NCBI RefSeq assembly: GCF_014845095.1
Contig: NZ_NKUG01000035.1
Location: 1 to 59,577, forward strand
DNA: 59,577 nt
DNA from: Methylobacterium bullatum
Lineage (GTDB): Bacteria > Pseudomonadota > Alphaproteobacteria > Rhizobiales > Beijerinckiaceae
Reading direction: 5' to 3'
Shown here: piece after piece, positions 28,062-36,285 of the stretch
Layout of the letters: the number at the start of each line of letters is the position of its first letter
Numbering within the stretch: the first letter of the stretch is position 1
Notes under the pieces: model-generated
The model's database searches: none
Seen by the model: only the letters and a program-made list of their open reading frames with translations
What the model was told of the DNA's origin: nothing
Translations under genes and position numbers: made by a program

Positions 28062-29036
28062 TCAATGCAGCTGCGGCGAGACCAGGAAACGCTCGCGGTC
28101 GCTCGACGTCACGACGAGCTTGATCGGACGCCCGTCCCGCTCGATCGTAAGCGGCACCCGCACCCCCGCCTCGCCCAGCGCCCAGACCTGACGGAAGAAC
28201 CCGGCGAGATCCTCCACCGGCTCGCCCGCCACCGCCGCGAGCACGTCGCCCACGCGCAGATCCGCGCTCTCGGCGGGGCCGTCATCGGCGAGCCCCATCA
28301 CCACCACCGCCCCGTCGCTGTCGCTGGCATAGAGACCGAGCCAGGGCCGGGTCGGACGGTCCGCCCGCCCGCGAGTGGTCAAATCCTCGAGGATCGGCGG
28401 CAGGAGGTCGATGGGAACGACGAGGTTGATCGCCTTCGGGCCTTCCGCGCCGCCCTGCTGCAACTGCAGCGAGCCGATGCCGAGGAGGTCGCCGGCCGGG
28501 CCGATCAGGGCCGTGCCGCCCCAATGCGGGTGCGAGGGCGCGGTGAACAGGGCCTCGTCGAGGACGTATTCCCAATAGCCCGCGAATTCCTGCCGCGCGA
28601 TCAGCTCGGCGGCGACGCAGCGGGTGCGTCCGCCGGCTCCGGCCACCACCGCCTTGTCGCCGATCTTGAGGCTGGCCGAGCGCCCGATGGGAAGCGGCGG
28701 CAGCGCCAGGTCGCCCAGGGCCTGGACGAGGCCGAACCCGGTGACGGCGTCGAAGCCGACCACATGGCCGGGAACAGAGCGTCCGTCATGCGTCGTCATC
28801 CAGACGCTGTCCGCCTCGGTGACGAGGTAACCGATGGTGAGGACGAGGCCGTCTTCGCGGATCACCACGCCGTTGCCGGCCCGCTCCGTGCCCAGGGTCT
28901 CGGCGGTGAACGCCTCCGGCGGGATGCGTGTCGAGAGCGACACGATCGCCGACAGGGCCCTGTCGAGGTCGTACGCGTAATCGCCCGCCTTGGGCTGCAC
29001 GGCGGCGGGAATTTTCCAGTCTCCGTGCGACGTCAT
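28062..29036 (-). CDS. HtrA-like trypsin-fold protein with PDZ domain, catalytic triad lost
   Basis: 324-residue protein with the layout of an S1C (HtrA/DegP) protease: trypsin-like domain at about 45-215 and PDZ at about 232-310 ([12 protein letters not shown] to [16 protein letters not shown]). The usual catalytic positions are all changed: the HV after the LTxN strand is Y70 in LTIGYLV, the Asp of DxxTDLAV is G100 in DAVTGFGL, and the Ser of GNSGG is W172 in HWGGTAL. It is therefore probably a binding protein, not a peptidase. The start used has no signal peptide; an in-frame extension to 29234 is Arg-rich and unconvincing. It is divergent from an ECF sigma/anti-sigma pair. Confidence 0.8.
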   Translation of the reverse strand: MTSHGDWKIPAAVQPKAGDYAYDLDRALSAIVSLSTRIPPEAFTAETLGTERAGNGVVIREDGLVLTIGYLVTEADSVWMTTHDGRSVPGHVVGFDAVTGFGLVQALGDLALPPLPIGRSASLKIGDKAVVAGAGGRTRCVAAELIARQEFAGYWEYVLDEALFTAPSHPHWGGTALIGPAGDLLGIGSLQLQQGGAEGPKAINLVVPIDLLPPILEDLTTRGRADRPTRPWLGLYASDSDGAVVVMGLADDGPAESADLRVGDVLAAVAGEPVEDLAGFFRQVWALGEAGVRVPLTIERDGRPIKLVVTSSDRERFLVSPQLH

Positions 29037-29294
29037 GAATCCCGTATCCTTGTCCTGCGCCTGGGAGTTCCACGGCCCCACATCCTCGAAGGATCGGCGA
29101 CCGTCTGCGGGAGATAGGTCGCCGGCTCGCCGTCGAACACCCACGCCCGGCCGCACGCAGATCAGCATTGAGAGAAGACGTGCCGATCCCCATCGATCGC
29201 GCGCCATGCAGTAGCCGGCGCGCGTCCGCTCCATTAAGACTCGCTTGCAACGTTCCCGCCAGATCGAACGGTCGTATCATGTCGTGCCGAGAGG

Positions 29295-29858
29295 ATGCCC
29301 CGACCCTTGCGTGACGACGCGGCACTGGCGCGACTGATCGCGGCCGTGGCATCCGGCAACGAGCAGGCCCTTCGGGCTCTCTACGATCTCACCGCTCCGA
29401 AACTTTTCGGCATCGTGCTCCGTATCCAACGGGATCGCGGTATGGCGGAAGACGTGCTCCAGGACGTCTACCTGCGCATCTGGCAGAATGCCGGTTCGTT
29501 CTCTCCGGAAGCGGGCCGCCCGTTGCCGTGGCTCTGCACCATCGCCCGCAACCGGGCGATCGACGGGGTTCGGCGCAAGGGCGAGGTGCAGGGGCCGGTG
29601 AGCGAGGACGGAGAGGATTGGGTGGAACGGTTGGCCGATCCGCATGACAGCGAAGGTGCGATTCTCGGGCGCGATGCCCTTCGCACCTGCCTGTCCCGCC
29701 TGGAGGCGACGCAGCGCGACTGCATCGTGCTCGCCTATTGCGAGGGCCATTCGCGGGAAGAGCTGGCCGAGCGGTTCGCGCGTCCCGTCAACACCATCAA
29801 GACCTGGCTGCATCGCGGGCTCGCGGCCCTGCGCGGCTGCCTGGAGGGGCCGGCATGA
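29295..29858 (+). CDS. ECF-type RNA polymerase sigma factor
   Basis: 187-residue extracytoplasmic-function sigma factor. Region 2 is visible in ALRALYDLTAPKLFGIVLRIQRDRGMAEDVLQDVYLRIWQ and region 4 in QRDCIVLAYCEGHSREELAERF with the HTH PVNTIKTWLHRGLAALR. There is no region 3. The stop overlaps the anti-sigma start by 4 nt (ATGA), the usual arrangement for a sigma kept inactive by its partner. An upstream ECF-type promoter could not be assigned safely. GAGAGG directly abuts the ATG, so the start may be slightly off. Confidence 0.93.
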   Translation: MPRPLRDDAALARLIAAVASGNEQALRALYDLTAPKLFGIVLRIQRDRGMAEDVLQDVYLRIWQNAGSFSPEAGRPLPWLCTIARNRAIDGVRRKGEVQGPVSEDGEDWVERLADPHDSEGAILGRDALRTCLSRLEATQRDCIVLAYCEGHSREELAERFARPVNTIKTWLHRGLAALRGCLEGPA

Positions 29859-30568
29859 CCGAGGACCCCGCCGAGCGTGACCTGCGCGCCGCCGAATACG
29901 TCATCGGCACGCTCGACGCCACCGAGCGCGCCGCCATGGATCTCGAACTCGCCGTCGATCCCGCCGCACGCGCCGCCGTGCGGGAGTGGGAGCGCCGGCT
30001 GGCGCCCCTCGCCGCCGCCATCCCGGAGATCGAGCCGGGCGAGGGCGTGTGGCCGGCGATCCTGCGCGCGCTGCCCCACCGCTCCTCCGCGTCTCCGGCG
30101 GCGAACGAAAACCGCGTGACCGCCCTCTCGCGCAAGCTCGGCCTGTGGCGGGCGGCAGCGGCGGGCGCCGGAGCCCTGGCCGCCGGGCTGGCCCTGTTCA
30201 TCGCCGTCGGCCCCCGTCCCGGCGTGGAGGGCGAGACACGCTACGTCGCCGTGGTCAGCAGCGGCGGCGAGGCGCCGGCCCTCATCGTCAGCATCGATAC
30301 GGCGGCGGGAACCGCGCGGGTACGCCCGGTGGGCGCCGAGGCGCCGGCGGGACGCAGCCTCGAATTGTGGTATGTGGGAGCCGACAAGACGCCGAAATCC
30401 CTCGGGCTGATCGGCAAGGACGCCGCACGCCTGGCTCTGCCCGCCGGGTCCGAGGCCGCGCGGCGCGGCGAGGGTGTCTTCGCCGTCTCGGTGGAGCCGC
30501 CGAACGGCTCGGCCACCGGCCTGCCCACCGGCCCCGTCGTCTATACGGGCAAGCTGATCCGCGATTGA
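29855..30568 (+). CDS. Anti-sigma factor, RskA/membrane-anchored type
   Basis: 237-residue single-pass membrane protein. The cytoplasmic N-terminus (AEYVIGTLDATERAAMDLEL, VREWERRLAPL) fits the anti-sigma domain of the RskA family but lacks a ZAS zinc motif; a helix at about residues 98-117 (LWRAAAAGAGALAAGLALF) is followed by a periplasmic RskA-type domain (LELWYVGADKTPKSLGL, VFAVSVEPPNGS). It would bind and hold the preceding ECF sigma at the membrane until an envelope signal. Start is fixed by the ATGA overlap with the sigma gene. Confidence 0.9.
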   Translation: MTEDPAERDLRAAEYVIGTLDATERAAMDLELAVDPAARAAVREWERRLAPLAAAIPEIEPGEGVWPAILRALPHRSSASPAANENRVTALSRKLGLWRAAAAGAGALAAGLALFIAVGPRPGVEGETRYVAVVSSGGEAPALIVSIDTAAGTARVRPVGAEAPAGRSLELWYVGADKTPKSLGLIGKDAARLALPAGSEAARRGEGVFAVSVEPPNGSATGLPTGPVVYTGKLIRD

Positions 30569-30608
30569 GGATGGCCCGGATGGGACCCCGCCACCATGGA
30601 GCCCTCCC

Positions 30609-31406
30609 ATGCCGCGCTTTGCCGCCAACCTGACGCTGCTCTTCACGGAGCTCGCCTTCCTCGATCGGTTCGAGGCCGCGTCCCGTGCCGGGTTCACGTC
30701 GGTGGAGTTCCTGTTCCCCTACGAGCATTCGCCGGATGCGATCGCCGCGCGCCTCGCCGCGCACGGGCTCGACCTCGTCCTGTTCAACATGCCGCCCGGC
30801 GATTGGATGGCCGGTGAGCGCGGTCTCGCCGCTCTGCCAGACCGCTTCGATGAGACCACCGCCGGGGTCGAGACGGCGCTCGCCTATGCGCTGGCGACCG
30901 GCTGCCCGCGCCTGCACATGATGGCGGGCCTGGCCGACGGGCGCGACAGCCGCGCCGGGCAAGCTTATCGCCGGTCCCTGCGCCACGCCGCCGGGCGCCT
31001 TGCCGAGCATGGCATCGACCTCCTGATCGAGCCCATCAACCGCCGCTCCATGCCGGGCTATTTCCTCGACGATGTCGATGCCGCCGCCGATCTCGTGGCG
31101 GAGCTGCGCGCGGAGGGTCTCGCCAACCTCAAGCTCCAGTTCGACATCTTCCACTGCCAGATCCTGCACGGAGACGTCACCACGCGGCTGACCCGACTCC
31201 TGCCGCTGATCGGCCATGTCCAGGTCGCGAGCGTACCGGCGCGCCACGAGCCCGGCACGGGGGAGGTGAACGACGCCTTCGTCTTCGCCGAACTCGACCG
31301 GCTCGGATATTCGGGCTCGGTCGGGTGCGAGTACAATCCGCGTGGCCGAACCGAGGATGGGCTCGGCTGGCTGAGCGCCTGTGCGAGCGGACGAGCACGG
31401 ATTTAG
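30609..31406 (+). CDS. hyi: Hydroxypyruvate isomerase-like TIM-barrel protein
   Basis: 265-residue sugar phosphate isomerase/epimerase-family protein closest in pattern to Hyi, which interconverts hydroxypyruvate and tartronate semialdehyde. Typical blocks are visible: MPRFAANLTLLFTELAFLDRF, VEFLFPYEH, the metal-binding LLIEPINRRSMPGYFLDD, LKLQFDIFHCQILHGDV, HVQVASVPARHEPGTGE and GCEYNPRG. GGAG lies 7 nt before the start. The C-terminus (LSACASGRARI) is less conserved than usual. It is followed by the chimeric protease-glucanotransferase-TreY gene after 179 bp. Confidence 0.85.
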   Translation: MPRFAANLTLLFTELAFLDRFEAASRAGFTSVEFLFPYEHSPDAIAARLAAHGLDLVLFNMPPGDWMAGERGLAALPDRFDETTAGVETALAYALATGCPRLHMMAGLADGRDSRAGQAYRRSLRHAAGRLAEHGIDLLIEPINRRSMPGYFLDDVDAAADLVAELRAEGLANLKLQFDIFHCQILHGDVTTRLTRLLPLIGHVQVASVPARHEPGTGEVNDAFVFAELDRLGYSGSVGCEYNPRGRTEDGLGWLSACASGRARI

Positions 31407-31585
31407 CGCGGTGAGGCCGGTTCCCTCCCGAACCCGATGAAGCATACCGCTTTCACTTGGCACGGTTCGCCGCGGAGGTGTGGGACCGTCAATTGTTTAT
31501 GACGCGGCATCGTGGTTAGGGACTGCCCCGGCCGGCTCGAACGGCCAAGCTTCCAGAAGCTTTTCCCCAAGGGACAGATCAATCG

Positions 31586-34500
31586 ATGGCCGACCTCTTC
31601 AAACCCGTCGGCGTGACGGGGAACGCCGTCGTGGACAGCCTCATCCTCGGCGGCGCCTGGAACGCCGCGACCCTGACCTACGGGTTCAAGGCGCAGGACA
31701 TCGATGCGAACGGGATCGACGATTTCTCCGAGGGCGACTGGAAGGCGTTCTACAGGGAGATCTACGACACCGTCAGCAGCGTCGCGAATGTCGATTTCGT
31801 CGAAGGCAGCGTGGCGCGGGCCCAGTTGATCCAGCGGCTCGATGTCGGCGGAGGCGGCGAATCCGGCACGCCCGCCCAGGGCACCACCTCGCTGGAAACG
31901 GCGGTGGGCATCGACCCGACGAGCGTGAAAGGGGCCGCGGACGTGGTCCGCCTCGGCACCTATTCCGAAACCTGGATCCACGAAATCGGCCACAGCCTGG
32001 GGCTCGGCCACCCCCATGACGGGGAGAACGGCAAGCTGCCGGGCGTCGTCGAGCCGGGCGATTTCGGCACCGGCAACCTCAATTCCCAGATCTACACGGT
32101 GATGGGCTACACCTTCCCGTTCTGGGGCGAGGACAACCCGTTCACACCCGAGCACGACGAGAACACCGCGCTCAACGCCCAGCCGGGCTCCTTCGGTGCC
32201 ATCGACATCGCGGCCCTGCAGCATCTCTACGGAGCCCGCGCCCACAACACCGGCAACGACGTCTATCGCTTCAGCGACGATGTCGATGCCAACCGCGGCT
32301 ACACCACGATCTGGGATACGGGCGGCTCCGATACGATCGTCTATGAGGGATCGAGCGCGGCCAAGATCGACCTGCGCGCCGCCACCCTGAAAGCCGAGAT
32401 CGGCGGGGGCGGCTGGCTCTCCACGTCGGAACCCCTCACCGGCGGCGTGACCATCGCCAACGGCGTCTCCATCGGTGCGCCGCCCGATCTGCTGGCGCCC
32501 AAGGGCCAGGATTGGGGCCTGCCGGCCTTCCACCCCCTCGAAATGGAGCGCGACGGGCTCGCGGCGTTCCGCGCCCTGGTCCAGGCGAACATGCGCCATG
32601 CCGGCGCGATCCGCATCGACCATGCCTTCCAGCTCGCCCGCCTCTTCCTCATCCCTGTCACCGGATCGGCGAAGGACGGCGCCTATGTCGCCATGCCGTT
32701 CGAGCCCATGCTCGCGGTGCTTCGGCTGGAGAGCCACCGGGCAAAATGCCTCGTCATTGCCGAGGATCTCGGCACCGCGCCGCAGGGCTTCTCGGATGCG
32801 CTGATGCAGGCCGGCATCCTGAGCTACCGCATCCTCGCCTTCGAGCGCGAGCATGGCGGCCGCTTCAAGAGCCCCGGCGCCTATCCGCGCGACGCTCTGA
32901 CGGCGATTACCACGCACGACCTTCCGACCTTCGTCGGCTGGTGGCGCGGGGTCGACACCGACACCCGCCAGGCGCTCGGCCTCTACGACGCCGAGCGGGC
33001 AGAAGCGGAGCGCCGTGAGCGCGTCACCGAACGCTCCCGCCTTACCGAGGCGCTCGCCTCCGAGCAGCTGCTGCCGAGCTACGACGTGCCCGAGGTGGCG
33101 CCGTTCGAAGCGGCGGCGCGCTACTTGGCGCGTGCACCGTCCATGCTCACGGCGGTGCAGTACGAGGATGTCGTCTCGGAACTGAGCCAGGCCAACGTGC
33201 CGGGCTCGACCGAAGGCTATCCCAACTGGCGACGCAAGCTCGACCGCAGCCTGGAGGCCATCGCCGCGCCGGGCGGTCCCTTGGCGAAGCTCGCCGCCGC
33301 GCTCTCGGCCGAGGAACGCGGCCCCCGTTCGGGTGCGGCGCGTCTCTCCTCGCCGCCGCCGCGCGCCACCTATCGGCTGCAGTTCCACAAGGACTTCACC
33401 TTCGCCGATGCCGAGCGGATCGTGCCGTATCTGGCGAAGCTCGGCATCAGCCACGTCTATGCCTCGCCGATCCAGAAGGCGCGGCCGGGCTCGACCCATG
33501 GCTACGACATCGTCGACCATTCGACGATCAACCCGGAACTCGGCGGCGAGGAGGGCTTCGTCCGCTTCTCCGACGTGATGCACCGGCACGGCCTGAAGCT
33601 GCTCCTCGACATCGTACCGAACCACATGGGCGTCGGCGGCGCGGACAATCCGTGGTGGCTCTCCGTCCTCGAATGGGGCGATCTCTCGCCGCTGGCGCAC
33701 GCCTTCGACATCGACTGGCAGCGGCAGGGCGCCCGCAACAACCTCGTCATCCCGTTCCTGGGCGACCGCTACGGCGAAGCCCTCGAACACGGCACCCTCG
33801 ACTTGAAATACGATGCCGCCGCCGGCGCCTTCAGCGTCTGGCATTACGAGCATCAGTTCCCGATCTGCCCGCTGCAATATCCCTCGATCCTCAACCGGGC
33901 GCTTGCGGCGCATGGCGAGATCGGCGACGACGCGGCGGCAGAAGTTCTCGCCGTCTCCGAGCGGCTGCGGCTGATGAGCGAAGAGACGAATGCGGAGCGC
34001 CGCCGGGGCTTCCCGGAGGAGGCCGACGGCCTCAAGCGCCGGCTCGCCGACGCGGTGGAGGCTTCGCCGGCCATCGCGAAGGCCATCGACCGCACGCTGA
34101 CCCTGCTCAACGGTTTCGAGGGACGGCCCGACAGTTTCGGGCCGCTCCACCGGCTCCTCGAGCAGCAATCCTACCGTCTCGCCCATTGGCGCGTGGCGGC
34201 CAGCGACATCAACTACCGTCGCTTCTTCGACGTGAACGGCCTCGCGGGCCTGCGCGTGGAGAAATCCGACATCTTCCACCGCTCGCACGAGACGGTGTTC
34301 CGCCTCATCTCCGAGGGGCGGATCGACGGGCTGCGGATCGACCATATCGACGGTCTCGCCGACCCGCAGGGTTATGCGCGCGCCCTGCAGAGCGCGGTCG
34401 GCCCCGGCTTCTACGTCGTGGTCGAGAAGATCCTCGAACCCGGCGAGAAGCTGCGGCCCTGGCCCGTCGCCGGAACCACCGGCTACGACGTGCTCAACCA

Positions 34501-36151
34501 GCTCGACGGCATCCTGGTGGACCAGGAGAAGCACACCCGGATCACCCGGTTCTATCGCTGGGCCACCGGCATGGACGAGCCCTACAAGGCGCAACTCCGG
34601 GCGGCCAAGGCGGAGATCCTCGAGATCAGCTTCGCCAGCGAGCTCGAAGTGCTCACCGCCGACCTGAAGCGCATCGCCGATGCCGACCGGCGCACGCGCG
34701 ACTTCTCGGTGAACGCCATCCGCCGGGCGCTGATCGAGATCATCGCGCGCTTTCCCACCTACCGCTCCTACCTGGCGAGCGACCTCGACGAGAGCGATGT
34801 CGAGGACGAGGACGTCCGCCTCATCGAGGGGGCGGTGGCCAAGGCCAAGCGCTGGAGCGCTCTGCCGGACCGGTCGGTCCACGACTTCGCCTCGAAGGCC
34901 TTGCTCGGCCGGATCGATGCCGGGGGGCCGGGGCGTCCCGATCCCGCCGTCATCCTGCGGTTCCGCCGCCGGTTCCAGCAGCTGACCGGTCCGGTCATGG
35001 CGAAAAGCCTGGAAGACACGCTGTTCTACCGCTTCTCGGAACTCCTCGCCCTCAACGAGGTCGGCGGCGATCCGGGGGAATACGGCATCGATCTGGAGCA
35101 TTTCCACGCGCTCCAGGCGGCGCGGGCGCGTGACTGGCCGAACGCCATGATCACCACGGCGACCCACGACACCAAGCGCGGCGAGGATGCCCGCTCGCGC
35201 TTGCTGGCCCTGTCCGAGATCCCCGAAGTCTGGGCCGAAGCCTGGACCATCCTCGGCCAGTCGGCCCGCACCCACCTCACCGCCATGGAGGAGGGGCCGG
35301 CGCCCGATGCCAACGACCAGTGGATGTTCCTCCAGGCCATCCTGGGCGCCTGGCCGCTCGAATTGCTGGAGCGGGACGACGAGGCCGCCATCGCGGAGTT
35401 CCGCGACCGTCTCGACGCTTATTCCGAAAAGGCCCTGCGCGAGGGCAAGCGCCGGTCGAGCTGGGTCAATGTGGATGAGCGGTACGAGGCCGCGGTCAAG
35501 CGGCTGTTCGCCGGCCTGATCGCGCCGGGCGCGAAGTTCATGACGCTCATGCGCCCGATCGCGCGGCGGCTCGCCCATCTCGGCATGATCGCCGGCCTCG
35601 GCCGGACGGTGCTGAAGGCGACCCTGCCGGGGCTCCCCGACGTCTACCAGGGCACCGAGTTCTGGGACTTCTCCTTCGTCGATCCCGACAACCGCCGCCC
35701 GGTGGATTACGCGGCGCGGGAGGAGGCCTTGAGCGACACGGCCGATCTGCCCGCCTTGCTCGACCATTGGCCGGACGGGCGGGTGAAGCAGGCGACGCTG
35801 GCGCGTCTCCTCGCCGACCGGGCGGAGCGACCCAGTTTCTATGCCGATGCCGACCATATCGCCGTGACGGCCGACGGCAGGCTCGCCGCCCATGTCATCG
35901 CATTCACACGCTCGGATGCCACAAGCGGGGAGGGCGACCTTCTCGTGGCGGTGCCGCGCCTCGTCTCCGGCCTCGTCGGCGACGCGACGTGGTCGGGCGA
36001 GGCCTTTGCCGGCACCACCCTTCCGGTGGCGGCGGAGAGCCGCTGGATCGACCTCATGACGGGCGGCGACGTCCAGCCGGAGGGAACTTCGGTCGATCTC
36101 GGCCGGTTGTTCGCGCGTTTGCCCTACGCGGTCCTGAAGCGGATCGCCTGA
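31586..36151 (+). CDS. treY: Chimeric protein: serralysin-type M10 protease N-part, C-half of GH77 MalQ, full TreY
   Basis: A 1521-residue frame with three unrelated parts. Residues 1 to about 294 are the catalytic domain of a serralysin: HEIGHSLGLGHPHD with H132, E133, H136, H142 and the Met-turn MGY at 173, ending at GGVTIANGV where RTX repeats should start. About 295-590 is the C-terminal half of 4-alpha-glucanotransferase (SIGAPPDLLAPKGQDWGLP onward) with D345, E393 and D445; barrel strands before this are missing. About 592-1521 is complete maltooligosyl trehalose synthase with D919, E947 and D1195, which makes the terminal alpha-1,1 bond of maltooligosyltrehalose. MalQ-TreY fusion is, to my knowledge, found in related bacteria; the protease part is not expected. 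The protease has lost its secretion signal, so the product is probably cytosolic. A deletion fusion or misassembly is likely. Confidence 0.85.
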   Translation: MADLFKPVGVTGNAVVDSLILGGAWNAATLTYGFKAQDIDANGIDDFSEGDWKAFYREIYDTVSSVANVDFVEGSVARAQLIQRLDVGGGGESGTPAQGTTSLETAVGIDPTSVKGAADVVRLGTYSETWIHEIGHSLGLGHPHDGENGKLPGVVEPGDFGTGNLNSQIYTVMGYTFPFWGEDNPFTPEHDENTALNAQPGSFGAIDIAALQHLYGARAHNTGNDVYRFSDDVDANRGYTTIWDTGGSDTIVYEGSSAAKIDLRAATLKAEIGGGGWLSTSEPLTGGVTIANGVSIGAPPDLLAPKGQDWGLPAFHPLEMERDGLAAFRALVQANMRHAGAIRIDHAFQLARLFLIPVTGSAKDGAYVAMPFEPMLAVLRLESHRAKCLVIAEDLGTAPQGFSDALMQAGILSYRILAFEREHGGRFKSPGAYPRDALTAITTHDLPTFVGWWRGVDTDTRQALGLYDAERAEAERRERVTERSRLTEALASEQLLPSYDVPEVAPFEAAARYLARAPSMLTAVQYEDVVSELSQANVPGSTEGYPNWRRKLDRSLEAIAAPGGPLAKLAAALSAEERGPRSGAARLSSPPPRATYRLQFHKDFTFADAERIVPYLAKLGISHVYASPIQKARPGSTHGYDIVDHSTINPELGGEEGFVRFSDVMHRHGLKLLLDIVPNHMGVGGADNPWWLSVLEWGDLSPLAHAFDIDWQRQGARNNLVIPFLGDRYGEALEHGTLDLKYDAAAGAFSVWHYEHQFPICPLQYPSILNRALAAHGEIGDDAAAEVLAVSERLRLMSEETNAERRRGFPEEADGLKRRLADAVEASPAIAKAIDRTLTLLNGFEGRPDSFGPLHRLLEQQSYRLAHWRVAASDINYRRFFDVNGLAGLRVEKSDIFHRSHETVFRLISEGRIDGLRIDHIDGLADPQGYARALQSAVGPGFYVVVEKILEPGEKLRPWPVAGTTGYDVLNQLDGILVDQEKHTRITRFYRWATGMDEPYKAQLRAAKAEILEISFASELEVLTADLKRIADADRRTRDFSVNAIRRALIEIIARFPTYRSYLASDLDESDVEDEDVRLIEGAVAKAKRWSALPDRSVHDFASKALLGRIDAGGPGRPDPAVILRFRRRFQQLTGPVMAKSLEDTLFYRFSELLALNEVGGDPGEYGIDLEHFHALQAARARDWPNAMITTATHDTKRGEDARSRLLALSEIPEVWAEAWTILGQSARTHLTAMEEGPAPDANDQWMFLQAILGAWPLELLERDDEAAIAEFRDRLDAYSEKALREGKRRSSWVNVDERYEAAVKRLFAGLIAPGAKFMTLMRPIARRLAHLGMIAGLGRTVLKATLPGLPDVYQGTEFWDFSFVDPDNRRPVDYAAREEALSDTADLPALLDHWPDGRVKQATLARLLADRAERPSFYADADHIAVTADGRLAAHVIAFTRSDATSGEGDLLVAVPRLVSGLVGDATWSGEAFAGTTLPVAAESRWIDLMTGGDVQPEGTSVDLGRLFARLPYAVLKRIA

Positions 36152-36285
36152 GTCCCGGATCCGGGACGGTCGCCGAACCTTGAAGGGTGGTCCTCGCCGA
36201 GGACCGCCCATCCCCACCCCACCCGCCGCCGCGCGGGAGGCTCCTGCGGGAGACGGGGATACGTCTTTACGAGAACGGAGTACGC

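Noticed and set aside
29245..29277. Possible ECF promoter (TTGCAAC ... CGTAT) upstream of the sigma gene
   Set aside because: The spacing of about 21 bp does not fit the usual 16-17 bp of ECF promoters, so it is not called.
36152..36205. 16-bp palindrome GTCCCGGATCCGGGAC and a nearby small hairpin before glgE
   Set aside because: Short GC-rich palindromes are frequent here; no T-run or matching copy elsewhere supports a function.
31403..36217. A 1604-codon open frame on the minus strand
   Set aside because: It is antisense to the chimeric TreY gene, rich in Arg/Gly/Val repeats, and has no domain. Long antisense frames are expected in DNA with this GC content and codon use.
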